Shown here: in pieces, positions 16,294 through 23,165 of the stretch | How positions within the stretch are numbered: the first letter of the stretch is position 1 | Layout: each line of letters starts with the position of its first letter | Source of the DNA: CAYNGH01 sp964396845 | Lineage (GTDB): Bacteria > Vulcanimicrobiota > JAJTBE01 > CAYNGH01 | DNA length: 24,236 nt | Assembly: GCA_964396845.1 (NCBI GenBank) | Contig: CAYNGH010000034.1 | Span: 1-24,236 of the forward strand | Direction of reading: 5' to 3' | Notes under the pieces: generated by a model | Seen by the model: the letters and a program-made list of their open reading frames with translations, nothing else | Databases searched by the model: none | What the model was told of the DNA's origin: nothing | Translations under genes and position numbers: made by a program

Positions 16294-16314
16294 CCATGGG
16301 ATAAATCCCCATGG
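16294..16314. repeat. Inverted repeat CCATGGG-N7-CCCATGG upstream of hisS
   Basis: CCATGGG (16294-16300) and CCCATGG (16308-16314) are a perfect 7-bp inverted repeat with a 7-base AT-rich centre, lying about 80 bases before the hisS ATG and just upstream of the tRNA promoter. It could be an operator or a transcript hairpin. There is no T-box sequence, specifier loop or terminator that I can see in the short hisS leader. Confidence 0.35.
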
Positions 16315-16334
16315 GAAATATTTTAATTTACCCC

Positions 16335-16363
16335 TTGATTTTTTTATCCCGATAGATTAAAAT
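16335..16363 (+). promoter_or_regulatory. Sigma-70-type promoter of tRNA-Ser
   Basis: TTGATT (16335-16340), a 17-base spacer and TAAAAT (16358-16363) match the vegetative promoter pattern closely. Transcription would begin near 16370, about 43 bases before the mature tRNA. Confidence 0.75.
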
Positions 16364-16373
16364 GTAACAGCTT

Positions 16374-16397
16374 CAGGCACTTTTTTTATTGTGCCTG
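16374..16397 (+). other. Leader hairpin ahead of the tRNA
   Basis: CAGGCAC (16374-16380) and GTGCCTG (16391-16397) form a perfect 7-bp stem with a T-rich 10-base loop (TTTTTTTATT). It lies between the predicted start of transcription and the tRNA, so nearly the whole 5' leader of the pre-tRNA would be this hairpin. The T-run is in the loop, not after the stem, so it is not a terminator. Confidence 0.5.
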
Positions 16398-16412
16398 TGG
16401 GCAAATCCACCG

Positions 16413-16504
16413 GGAGAGGTGGCAGAGTGGTCGAATGCGCGCGACTGGAAATCGCGTCTGCGGGGCAAAACTTCGCAGCGTGGGTTCGAATCCCACCCTC
16501 TCCG
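16413..16504 (+). tRNA. tRNA-Ser(GGA)
   Basis: A 92-base class II tRNA. The acceptor stem is GGAGAGG (16413-16419) with CCTCTCC (16497-16503) and discriminator G16504, as expected for serine. The anticodon stem CGCGA/TCGCG (16440-16444, 16452-16456) closes the loop CTGGAAA, giving anticodon GGA (16447-16449), which reads UCC and UCU. A long variable arm (about 16457-16479) and the T-loop GGTTCGAATCC are present. CCA is not encoded. It is the only RNA gene found here and has its own promoter and terminator. Confidence 0.96.
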
Positions 16505-16516
16505 TGTTAAATAAGC

Positions 16517-16547
16517 AAACCCGGCAATCAAATGACTGCCGGGTTTT
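16517..16547. terminator. Bidirectional intrinsic terminator between tRNA-Ser and rocD
   Basis: AAACCCGGCA (16517-16526) and TGCCGGGTTT (16537-16546) form a perfect 10-bp stem with a 10-base loop. On the plus strand it continues TTGACTTTT, on the minus strand TTTGCTTATTT. It can therefore end the tRNA transcript and, from the other side, the aminotransferase transcript. Confidence 0.8.
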
Positions 16548-16571
16548 GACTTTTCAGCTTGTCTGACAGAC

Positions 16572-17780
16572 TTATTTTAAAACCTTACGGATGGTTTCCA
16601 TGGCCTGGTCTATCTCCTGGCGGGTAATGGTCAGGGGAGGCGCAAAGCGAATCACCTGATGATGGGTTTCCTTGGCCAGGATACCGCCTTTCATCAGCTC
16701 CTCGCAGAAGGGCCGGGCTGGACCTGATTTGGTTCTTATCACCACGCCGATCATCAGTCCCTTTCCCCGAACCGTTTCAACATGGGGGCTGTCAATATCC
16801 CGGAGAGCCTTTGAGAAATATTCTCCCATCCGGGCGGAGTTACCGCAAAGATCCTCTTTGATGAGCACTTCCAGGGCTGCCTGTCCCACTGCGCTTCCCA
16901 GAGGATTCCCCCCGAAGGTGGATCCATGATCCCCGGGATTGAAAACCCTCATGATCTCATCATCGGCCAGAATTGCCGACACGGGGTAAACACCGCCTCC
17001 CAGGGCCTTGCCCACCATTACAATGTCAGGGCGGACATTTTCATGATCACAGGCGAACATTCTGCCGGTGCGTCCAAAACCTGTCTGAATCTCATCAGCC
17101 ATGAAGAGTACATTCTTTTCCCGGCATATTCGAGAGCAACATCCCAGGTAACCGTCATCGGGCACCACGACTCCGCCTTCTCCCTGAATCGGTTCCACCA
17201 TGAACCCAACGGTATTGGGGGTTATGGCCTGCTCCAGGGCTTTTGCATCGTTGTATGGGATCATCACAAAACCCGGGGTGAATGGCCCGAAGCCGTCCCT
17301 ATATTGATCCTCGGTGGAAAACCCCACAATGGTGGTTGTCCTGCCGTGGAAGTTTCCTTCCACCACAATGATTTCCGCCTTTTCATCAGGGACTCCCTTG
17401 TTTTTGTATCCCCATTTCCGGGCAGCCTTGATGGCGGTTTCCACCGCTTCAGCTCCGGTATTCATGGGAAGAGCCTTCTGATAACCGGTGGTTTCACACA
17501 GCAGTTTCAGAAAATCCCCCATCCGGTCATTGTGAAAAGCCCGTGAAGTCAGGGTAATCCGCTCCATCTGATCCCTCACCGCCTTGATGATATGGGGATG
17601 ACGGTGGCCCTGGTTCACTGCGGAATATGCCGCCAGCATATCCATATACCTGTTTCCCTCCACATCGGTTACCCATATTCCCTCACCCTGGGAGAGCACC
17701 ACGGGAAGAGGATGGTAATTGTTTGCACTGAACTTTTCAGTGGTTTCAATTACAGATTTGGATGTGACTGTTGCCATCAT
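16572..17780 (-). CDS. rocD: Ornithine-oxo-acid transaminase (class III aminotransferase)
   Basis: A 402-residue PLP enzyme converting ornithine and 2-oxoglutarate to glutamate-5-semialdehyde and glutamate, linking arginine/ornithine breakdown and proline metabolism. The start has the RocD-type N-terminus (TEKFSANNYHPLPVVLSQGE). TGAEAVETAIKAARKWGY (about 108-125), FMVEPIQGEGGVVVP (about 193-207), ADEIQTGFGRTG (D229) and the PLP lysine K258 in MVGKALGGGVYPVSA are all in place; STFGGNPL follows. Length is normal for RocD. Acetylornithine aminotransferase (ArgD) is the nearest alternative, but the NNYHPLP start and the SAYSAVNQGH-like segment favour RocD. ATG 17780 is chosen because AAAGGAG lies 7 bases upstream; a longer frame has no ribosome site. 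The leader contains a terminator (17832-17877). Confidence 0.93.
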   Translation of the reverse strand: MMATVTSKSVIETTEKFSANNYHPLPVVLSQGEGIWVTDVEGNRYMDMLAAYSAVNQGHRHPHIIKAVRDQMERITLTSRAFHNDRMGDFLKLLCETTGYQKALPMNTGAEAVETAIKAARKWGYKNKGVPDEKAEIIVVEGNFHGRTTTIVGFSTEDQYRDGFGPFTPGFVMIPYNDAKALEQAITPNTVGFMVEPIQGEGGVVVPDDGYLGCCSRICREKNVLFMADEIQTGFGRTGRMFACDHENVRPDIVMVGKALGGGVYPVSAILADDEIMRVFNPGDHGSTFGGNPLGSAVGQAALEVLIKEDLCGNSARMGEYFSKALRDIDSPHVETVRGKGLMIGVVIRTKSGPARPFCEELMKGGILAKETHHQVIRFAPPLTITRQEIDQAMETIRKVLK

Positions 17781-17831
17781 TTTATGGCTCCTTTCGTTTT
17801 TTCTGCCCGGATATGCCGGGGGTTGCACTAT

Positions 17832-17877
17832 AAAAAACCAGCACGGTCAGCAGGGACGAATGTCCGGACCGAACTGG
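17832..17877 (-). terminator. Intrinsic terminator/attenuator in the rocD leader
   Basis: On the minus strand CCAGTTCGGTC (17877-17867) pairs with GACCGTGCTGG (17848-17838), ten pairs (one of them T-G) and one T-T mismatch. An inner GGAC-ATTC-GTCC hairpin (17854-17865) lies inside, and T6 follows (17837-17832). This is a strong terminator 52 bases upstream of the rocD ATG. It could end the transcript of the small upstream gene or act as an attenuator for rocD. Confidence 0.65.
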
Positions 17878-17878
17878 A

Positions 17879-17909
17879 TTTATAATCGGAAATATTCCTC
17901 TTTTGTCAG
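17879..17909 (-). promoter_or_regulatory. Possible rocD promoter
   Basis: On the minus strand CTGACA (17909-17904) and TATAAA (17884-17879) have a 19-base spacer, longer than ideal. The -35 lies in the 12-base sequence AAGCTGACAAAA (17912-17901), which is repeated exactly around the -35 of the stronger promoter at 18269-18297. A start here would fall in the 5' arm of the terminator stem. Confidence 0.4.
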
Positions 17910-17942
17910 CTTATATTATCATTATGGGTGAGAGAAAGAAAA

Positions 17943-17957
17943 CCCTTCTGTAAAGGG
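17943..17957 (-). terminator. Weak terminator after the small gene
   Basis: On the minus strand CCCTT-TACAG-AAGGG is followed by TTTTCTTTCT, 15 bases past the stop of the small gene and preceded by another T-run. The 5-bp stem is short, so it is at best a partial terminator, ahead of the stronger one at 17832-17877. Confidence 0.35.
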
Positions 17958-17971
17958 AAAAATAAAAAAAA

Positions 17972-18211
17972 TCAGGTGATGTCCTCACATGTAATCACTG
18001 AACGGGTAGGCTGGTTGGCAGGGTATATATCCCCGGGATGCCCTTTTTCTGTCCTGTCCCCATTATCGATTCTTTCTCCGACGTGGGATGCCGGTTCTTC
18101 TACCAGCTGGGCCGACAGGGCAACCCGTTCTTTTATTCCACCCCACATCTTGAGAAAAACCCCGACGGGGAGGGTCCCATGAAAGGGAGTATCGTCGAAT
18201 TTCAATCCCAC
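17972..18211 (-). CDS. Small conserved-looking hypothetical protein
   Basis: A 79-residue protein I do not recognise, beginning MGLKFDDTPFHGTLPVGV and ending RSVITCEDIT. It is hydrophilic, with no membrane helix, signal peptide or obvious motif; the middle (EEPASHVGERIDNGDRTEKG) is charged. Support that it is a gene: a GTG start (18211) sits 5 bases after a very strong GGGAGGTGG (18225-18217), a near-consensus promoter lies just upstream, codon use resembles that of the neighbours, and a terminator follows. A GTG at 18220 is inside the ribosome site. It lies 191 bases upstream of rocD on the same strand and may be a regulator or partner of it, which is only a guess from position. Confidence 0.6.
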   Translation of the reverse strand: MGLKFDDTPFHGTLPVGVFLKMWGGIKERVALSAQLVEEPASHVGERIDNGDRTEKGHPGDIYPANQPTRSVITCEDIT

Positions 18212-18268
18212 AAATACCACCTCCCGAAAAAAATAAGATAACTGATGTGCGGTTTTTCCTATTTGACT

Positions 18269-18297
18269 ATTATACCATAATCCGGCGGTTTTGTCAG
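18269..18297 (-). promoter_or_regulatory. Strong promoter for the small gene (and possibly rocD)
   Basis: On the minus strand CTGACA (18297-18292), a 17-base spacer ending in TATGG and a perfect TATAAT (18274-18269) give a near-consensus vegetative promoter with an extended -10 TG. Transcription would begin near 18262, about 50 bases before the GTG start of the small gene. Confidence 0.78.
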
Positions 18298-18322
18298 CTT
18301 TTTTGATATGACCGCAACCCCA

Positions 18323-19123
18323 TCAGCGGGAATGATCCCCCTGCCCCGGTTCTGCAGTGATAATCCTCCGGGCAATTTCCAGTTCATTGGGGGCATCCAC
18401 GTTGAAGCCTGCCTCGGGGTATTTTGTGCGGATTCCCTTTCCCACAGAACCCCTCAGGAGTTTTTTTACCCGTTTTTCCACGTCTTTTACCATCAGAGTT
18501 CCCAGCAGGTAACTGATGATGACCCGCAGTCCCAGCAGTCCCGCAAGGCCGATGACATTCTTGCGGTTGGCGGTGAACTTGTCTAAAAGGTTTTCAAACC
18601 GGTCTGCAATGCCGGGGTTCATCATGAAAAAACCCGTGCCACAAAAGCTGTCCTTGTCTATTTTGACATAAGTATGATTCACATCAGGGAAACGGGCCTC
18701 GGAATCAGCCCTGGACAGGTATCCATATGTCAGGTCCCCGCCGGAATCAAGGCTCCTGCCGATGAAATCATCCAAAGCCTCGGTGGTGAGAAGAACAATG
18801 TCAGAAGGCATGGCCACTACAAAATCCGGAAGGGGAGAAAGAGCTTGAATGCCACAGCCCAGGGACAGGACAATCTTTTCACCCGGCGGGGCGATAATAT
18901 CCACCATCCCGGACAGCTCTGGGGTCAGCCATTCTTGTTCTGTTACCAGTACAATCCTGTCAAGATAACGGGATTGTCTGGCCGCCTCGATGACATAAGA
19001 AACCATGGGCCTGTCCCCGATGTGGATGTAAGCCTTGTTGGGAGCGTCGGAAACACCCGCAAGGGCCTCGTCCATGGGGCCTCCCGCCAGAATTATCCCG
19101 TCAATTCTCTTGTTGCTGTTCAT
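18323..19123 (-). CDS. MobA/GlmU-like nucleotidyltransferase family protein
   Basis: A 266-residue protein with the N-terminal Rossmann-like fold of NTP transferases: IDGIILAGG (about 7-15), then APNKAYIHIGDRPMVSYVIEA (27-47; Lys after Asn replaces the usual PK), and an acidic VAMPSDIVLLT motif (about 102-112) that would bind the metal and nucleotide. The GxGxR loop after LAGG is not evident, so the substrate is unclear; sugar-phosphate or molybdopterin substrates are both conceivable. The C-terminal part (about 195-240) has a hydrophobic stretch, LAGLLGLRVIISYLLGTLMV, also seen in MobA-like proteins of anaerobic Firmicutes by my recollection. Its ATG overlaps the ispE stop as ATGA, with GGGAG 6 bases upstream, so it is coupled to ispE as the last gene of the operon. 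Confidence 0.75.
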   Translation of the reverse strand: MNSNKRIDGIILAGGPMDEALAGVSDAPNKAYIHIGDRPMVSYVIEAARQSRYLDRIVLVTEQEWLTPELSGMVDIIAPPGEKIVLSLGCGIQALSPLPDFVVAMPSDIVLLTTEALDDFIGRSLDSGGDLTYGYLSRADSEARFPDVNHTYVKIDKDSFCGTGFFMMNPGIADRFENLLDKFTANRKNVIGLAGLLGLRVIISYLLGTLMVKDVEKRVKKLLRGSVGKGIRTKYPEAGFNVDAPNELEIARRIITAEPGQGDHSR

Positions 19124-20019
19124 GGGTTCTCCCTGTCAGTTGTCTGTCCCGTATCAATTCCGGTGGAGGCATAAAACACCTTCCCCAATGATCCCAGCCC
19201 TGCCGCAGCAGTTCTTGCTTCATCCCCGCAGGCATATATCCCAAAAACCCCTGAACCACTGCCGGACATAAGAGAGCCCAAGGCTCCCGCACTCAAGAGA
19301 GCTTTTTTAATCCTGTCAATCTCCCGGCCCATTGCCATGGCCGGGGCTTCCAGGTCGTTATAAAGCTCCCGGGCAATCAACCGGGGATCTCCGCCGGCCA
19401 TAGCGCATATCATGGGATCTGCACCCCTGGGAGATGGCAGAAGCCCCATTTTATCCCATTTCTGATATACCGCCGGGGTTGACATTTCAAAGGGCGGGCA
19501 AACAATCACCATATGCAGGGGATGGGACAGTTTCAAGGGGGAGAGAATATCTCCCCGGCCCTGGCCCAGAGATGGAACCGGGTTCAGGAAGAAGGGAACA
19601 TCGCTCCCCAGCATCCGGGCCAGACGGCGGAGGTCTTCCTCTGAGGGATCAATCCCCCACAGCCGGCACAATCCTGAAAGAGCACAAGCCCCGTCACTGC
19701 TTCCTCCCCCCAGTCCCGCACCTGAGGGAATCTGTTTGGTGACATCAATCCTGGCCCCCTGTCTGATGGAATAACATTCTTTCAGGAGCATCGCGCATCT
19801 ATAAACAAGGTTGTCTTCCAAAGAACAGCCGGGATCAGGACGGCAGGTAACTTCCACCGGCCCGGGGGTTGCCTGGAATGTCAAAGTATCATAAATTGAA
19901 ACCGGCACAAATACTGTCACCAGGGGATGATAACCATCCCCCGAGGGTTTATTAACCTGCAGGATCAAATTCACCTTGGCCGGGGTTCGGCATGTTATGG
20001 AGTTTTCCGCCGGGTTCAT
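19120..20019 (-). CDS. ispE: 4-diphosphocytidyl-2-C-methyl-D-erythritol kinase
   Basis: A 299-residue GHMP kinase that phosphorylates CDP-methylerythritol with ATP in the non-mevalonate (MEP) isoprenoid pathway. The N-terminus has the IspE RTPAKVNLIL motif (Lys15), the ATP loop is IPSGAGLGGGSSDGA (about 97-111), and LGSDVPFF (Asp140 is the likely catalytic base) follows. The C-terminal glycine motif is LMSGSGSGVFGIY. Length is normal. Both ends show ATGA overlaps: the start with the stop of the DUF3857 gene and the stop with the start of the nucleotidyltransferase. There is no separate ribosome site of note at its start, which suggests translational coupling. No other MEP-pathway gene is in the window. 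Confidence 0.95.
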   Translation of the reverse strand: MNPAENSITCRTPAKVNLILQVNKPSGDGYHPLVTVFVPVSIYDTLTFQATPGPVEVTCRPDPGCSLEDNLVYRCAMLLKECYSIRQGARIDVTKQIPSGAGLGGGSSDGACALSGLCRLWGIDPSEEDLRRLARMLGSDVPFFLNPVPSLGQGRGDILSPLKLSHPLHMVIVCPPFEMSTPAVYQKWDKMGLLPSPRGADPMICAMAGGDPRLIARELYNDLEAPAMAMGREIDRIKKALLSAGALGSLMSGSGSGVFGIYACGDEARTAAAGLGSLGKVFYASTGIDTGQTTDRENP

Positions 20020-21947
20020 TTTTTTCTGAATATCACAGATTCCTTGGTAGCGGCAAAGGCGTTTTCATACAGCTCCACCAGTTGAGGAAACTGGCTCTTC
20101 TCCACCTTCAGGGTGTCGATGGTAAGGGCGTAATGATAGTCAAACACTCCTTCTCTGAAGGATCGGTCAATTTTCAGGGAGCCGATGGAATTTTCGATGT
20201 TTACCCTGGGGGGCATGGAGATTATCTCGTAACCATCGGGCATCTTCAATGTGACTTTCTTGATGTCCATGGTCTTGTTGCCGATGAATATGGGATTTTC
20301 CCTCTCCATAAGATTATCTCCCAGGAATTCTGGATTCTTGGCGGGAGCCACCGGCAGTTTCAAAACCCGGAAAGGCCCGGAAACAACGGGATATTCATCA
20401 ACCATGAATGTGACTTCCATCACCATTTCAGCCTTGTCGGGATCACTGCTGATGTTATAGCTCAAAAGCCGGGCCCTGTCGTGAACAATCTGGGCCATCC
20501 TGGCCACAACATCCCTTTCTTTACCTGCAGCCTTCATCATGTTCATGATGGTACTCCAGAACAACTGCTTGTTTCCTGTTTCAATAAGTCGCATATTAAT
20601 CCCGAGGCCCCCATCATCGGTGAGCTGGCCATCGGAGATTATCTCTTCCCGGTTGGCCTCCGGTGGCGAAACTGCCGTTTCCTTGAGCTGTGAACCCCGG
20701 GGTGTCAGAGGCAGATATGTGCATCCCTCGTGAACCGAGCCCAGCCGGGGAATCGTGCTCATGGGGAGGGTAGGATCGATAAGTTTCCATTCACCGCTGA
20801 CTTTCACCAGTGCCAGGACATGACTGAACTGATAGGGTGACGGCACCTGAGGATGAACCTGGCCATGTTTTTGATCTGAAATAAGAGCAGCGTGGGCTTC
20901 CATTCCCACAGCCCGGGCCATGGCGATAAACAGCAGGCAGGCATCCTGCTTGGTCATTCCCTTGCTGTCGATAATCTCTCCCGGTGGATAAAGATCAATC
21001 CGGTCTGGTTCAAACTGCCATGTTATGGTCTGTTTCGATTTTATAAAACGCAGGATCTCTGTCAGCTTCTGCATATCCCCATCTGCCTGGGCTGTCATTT
21101 CCCGGACCCTGTTTATCATTTTCCTGTCAGGGGTTATGAAAGGTTCCATTGCCCGGTAATATTCCCTGGACAGGTCCTTCCAGTCGGGGCAGTTGGAAAT
21201 GATAAAATATGCTACCCTGTCCCGGAATGCCGGCGATGCCGGCTCATCCCTGGTGGAAACGCGATCCTTCAGTTCCCAGCGGAATGCCTTGCCTCCCTTA
21301 ATATCGGTAATCACCGGCTCCGGCGGGTTGTCCCCGTAGTTGGCAATGATCCACCGGGTGGCATCGGCGTTGCGATGAAGTTTGGCATTAAAGATAGTAT
21401 GGAGTATGGGCACTTCGTCGTTTATATATGAAACTGACCAGAAATAACGGTCAACCATGGGCCTGTTGTTGGTAAAAATAATCTCAAATTCTACAATGTC
21501 GCCAATCTCCGCCCGGGAGTAATCCAGGGTGACAATCATATTATCTTTGTGATGGGGCATCTGGACGGCAAACTTTGCCTCCTTCATTATCTCCCCTTCC
21601 CGATCCAGGTCCAGGATTTCACCGTCGGGACGGATTATCCGAGCTGTCTTTATTTCCATATTCTGATAACTGCGGTTGTAGGAACGCAGAATCTGTCCGT
21701 ATTTCTTCAGACCCTCTTCATTGAGAATCTTGATTACTCCGTGTTCTGACAGGATATTGGTTCCATCAGCGTTGCCGGTAAAATCAATATTGTCATACAG
21801 AATCAGGGCTGATTCATCAGGATAATCACCGGCCCCCGGCGAGTCCAGCCACAGATCCGTCTTTTCAAGAGTCCATGCGCCACCGCATACCAGCAGCAAC
21901 ATGACCATCACCACAACAGTGTTTATTCCCATGGGGTTTCTTTTCAT
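20016..21947 (-). CDS. Exported DUF3857 / transglutaminase-like protein with altered active site
   Basis: A 643-residue protein with a signal segment (about residues 9-24), a DUF3857-type domain (about 45-250; typical ILSEHGVIKILNEEG and YNRSYQNMEIKTARIIRPDGE), a transglutaminase-like domain (about 280-400) and a C-terminal DUF2569-like/beta-rich part. At the usual GDCKD nucleophile site it reads GMTKQDAC (330-337): Thr332 stands where Cys is expected. The following His376 (SHVLALV) and Asp391 (LIDPT) are kept. The domain is therefore probably not a working transglutaminase or protease, unless Cys337 substitutes. Such proteins are exported. ATG 21947 has AGAGGTGA 4 bases upstream; a longer frame lacks a ribosome site. 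First gene of the operon with ispE and a nucleotidyltransferase. Confidence 0.82.
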   Translation of the reverse strand: MKRNPMGINTVVVMVMLLLVCGGAWTLEKTDLWLDSPGAGDYPDESALILYDNIDFTGNADGTNILSEHGVIKILNEEGLKKYGQILRSYNRSYQNMEIKTARIIRPDGEILDLDREGEIMKEAKFAVQMPHHKDNMIVTLDYSRAEIGDIVEFEIIFTNNRPMVDRYFWSVSYINDEVPILHTIFNAKLHRNADATRWIIANYGDNPPEPVITDIKGGKAFRWELKDRVSTRDEPASPAFRDRVAYFIISNCPDWKDLSREYYRAMEPFITPDRKMINRVREMTAQADGDMQKLTEILRFIKSKQTITWQFEPDRIDLYPPGEIIDSKGMTKQDACLLFIAMARAVGMEAHAALISDQKHGQVHPQVPSPYQFSHVLALVKVSGEWKLIDPTLPMSTIPRLGSVHEGCTYLPLTPRGSQLKETAVSPPEANREEIISDGQLTDDGGLGINMRLIETGNKQLFWSTIMNMMKAAGKERDVVARMAQIVHDRARLLSYNISSDPDKAEMVMEVTFMVDEYPVVSGPFRVLKLPVAPAKNPEFLGDNLMERENPIFIGNKTMDIKKVTLKMPDGYEIISMPPRVNIENSIGSLKIDRSFREGVFDYHYALTIDTLKVEKSQFPQLVELYENAFAATKESVIFRKK

Positions 21948-21995
21948 CTTGTCACCTCTGATTGAGTCTGATATACATTTCTTCCATATATACAG

Positions 21996-22001
21996 ATTAT
22001 A
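21996..22001 (-). promoter_or_regulatory. Possible -10 element for the DUF3857-ispE operon
   Basis: A perfect TATAAT on the minus strand lies 48 bases before the ATG at 21947, in the 98-base gap after the ABC ATPase gene. No good -35 hexamer is seen at 16-18 bases, so the promoter is tentative. Confidence 0.4.
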
Positions 22002-22046
22002 GGATGCCTGCAAAATACCTTTATGAAAACTTTCCGGATCAGCCCT

Positions 22047-23018
22047 TCAAACCAAATGACAGGCAACCGCCCTGTGGGGAGCTATTTTCTCGATGGCCGG
22101 TTTTTCAACACGGCACCGGTCAACAGCCCTTGAACACCGGGGATGAAAGGAACAGCCCCGGGGAGGGTTAACCGGGTCCGGAAGATCCCCGGATATGGCA
22201 CTGCCGGAAAAATCCCTGCCCACATGGGGAGCCGACTTGATCAGGCCCTGGGTGTAGGGATGAAGAGGACTGGCAAACAGCTCCTGGGCGGGGCCGGTTT
22301 CCACAATGTTTCCCAAATACATCACTGCCACCTTCTGGCATACAGTGCGGATCACCGCCAAATCGTGGCTTATAAACAGGGCAGAAAACCCCCTCTCCCG
22401 CCTAAGACGGCAGAATAGATTCAGGATCTGGGCCTGAACCGATACATCCAGGGCAGAAACCGGCTCATCGGCCACAATAAAATCAGGCTTCAGAGCCAGT
22501 GCCCGGGCGATAATCACCCTCTGGCGCTGTCCTCCCGAGAGCTGGTGAGGATAGCGATCCATAAAAGAACTGTTCAGTCCCACTTCCTCCAGAGATTCAT
22601 CCACGGCATCAACAAGCTGATCTTTTGGAACCAGCCGGTGTATTTTCAAAGGTTCGCTGACGGTCTGAAAAATGGACATTCTGGGGTTCAGTGACGAATG
22701 AGGATCCTGAAAGATAAACTGGATCCGCCGGCGCAGAGCCTGAAGTTCCTTGCCTTCCCTGTTCAGAATATCCCCGCCGTCAAAGTTCACTTTTCCCCCG
22801 TCGCCAGGAATAAGCCGGGCAATGATCCTGCCGGTGGTGGTCTTTCCACAGCCTGATTCTCCAACAAGTCCCAAAGTTTCACCACGAATTACGGCAAAGC
22901 TCACGTCATCCAATGCCCTTATGGTTCCTACTTTTTGTGAAAAAAAATAGCCAACCTTCACCTGAAAGGATTTTTGCAAATTTTCCACCGTCAATATATT
23001 GTCCCGGTTATCTTTCAC
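22047..23018 (-). CDS. Oligopeptide/dipeptide ABC transporter ATP-binding protein (OppF/DppF type, orphan)
   Basis: A 323-residue ABC ATPase that would energise peptide (or nickel) import at the inner face of the membrane. Walker A GESGCGKT (53-60), Q-loop FQDPHSSLNPRM (Gln104), signature LSGGQRQR (160-167), Walker B IVADEP (181-186) and switch His218 in SHDL are intact. The C-terminal oligopeptide-transporter extension is present, with SPLHPYTQGLIKSAP and the Cys-rich tail CSFHPRC, later C and AC, a pattern that can hold an iron-sulfur cluster in relatives. Start: GTG 23018, with a GGGGG tract 5 bases upstream; TTG 23030 is in frame but lacks a ribosome site. No permease, second ATPase or binding protein gene is adjacent within the window. 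Confidence 0.9.
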   Translation of the reverse strand: MKDNRDNILTVENLQKSFQVKVGYFFSQKVGTIRALDDVSFAVIRGETLGLVGESGCGKTTTGRIIARLIPGDGGKVNFDGGDILNREGKELQALRRRIQFIFQDPHSSLNPRMSIFQTVSEPLKIHRLVPKDQLVDAVDESLEEVGLNSSFMDRYPHQLSGGQRQRVIIARALALKPDFIVADEPVSALDVSVQAQILNLFCRLRRERGFSALFISHDLAVIRTVCQKVAVMYLGNIVETGPAQELFASPLHPYTQGLIKSAPHVGRDFSGSAISGDLPDPVNPPRGCSFHPRCSRAVDRCRVEKPAIEKIAPHRAVACHLV

Positions 23019-23059
23019 ATATTCCCCCAAAGAATTGTTCTAACAACCACCATAAGTAT

Positions 23060-23065
23060 TATAAT
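23060..23065 (+). promoter_or_regulatory. Possible -10 element for the pentapeptide/TPR gene
   Basis: A perfect TATAAT about 100 bases upstream of the ATG at 23166. The best -35 (TTGTTC at 23035-23040) is 19 bases away and weak. The reverse strand also has TATAAT overlapping it (23058-23063), so divergent promoters are possible. Confidence 0.35.
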
Positions 23066-23068
23066 GAA

Positions 23069-23120
23069 CCGGGTTATTTCCTTTTTTGCAAAACTTCTGA
23101 CACAACCCGGCAAAGGAAAT
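23069..23120. promoter_or_regulatory. Interleaved complementary arms in the divergent intergenic region
   Basis: CCGGGTT (23069-23075) is complementary to AACCCGG (23104-23110), and the adjacent ATTTCCTTT (23076-23084) to AAAGGAAAT (23112-23120). The order arm A, arm B, A', B' means the stems cross, so in RNA they would be a pseudoknot or, given the 0- and 1-base connectors, mutually exclusive structures. The region lies upstream of both the ABC ATPase and the pentapeptide gene. Confidence 0.45.
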
Positions 23121-23165
23121 ATTGTGGCCCTGATCTAACTTCAAGACAGGGGGAGGTGGTTAAAA

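Noticed and set aside
16218..16412. T-box or other riboswitch in the hisS leader
   Set aside because: No T-box sequence or terminator/antiterminator pair seen in the short stretch before hisS.
17928..18182. 84-codon plus-strand frame opposite the small gene upstream of rocD
   Set aside because: No ribosome site; the minus-strand frame has promoter, ribosome site and terminator.
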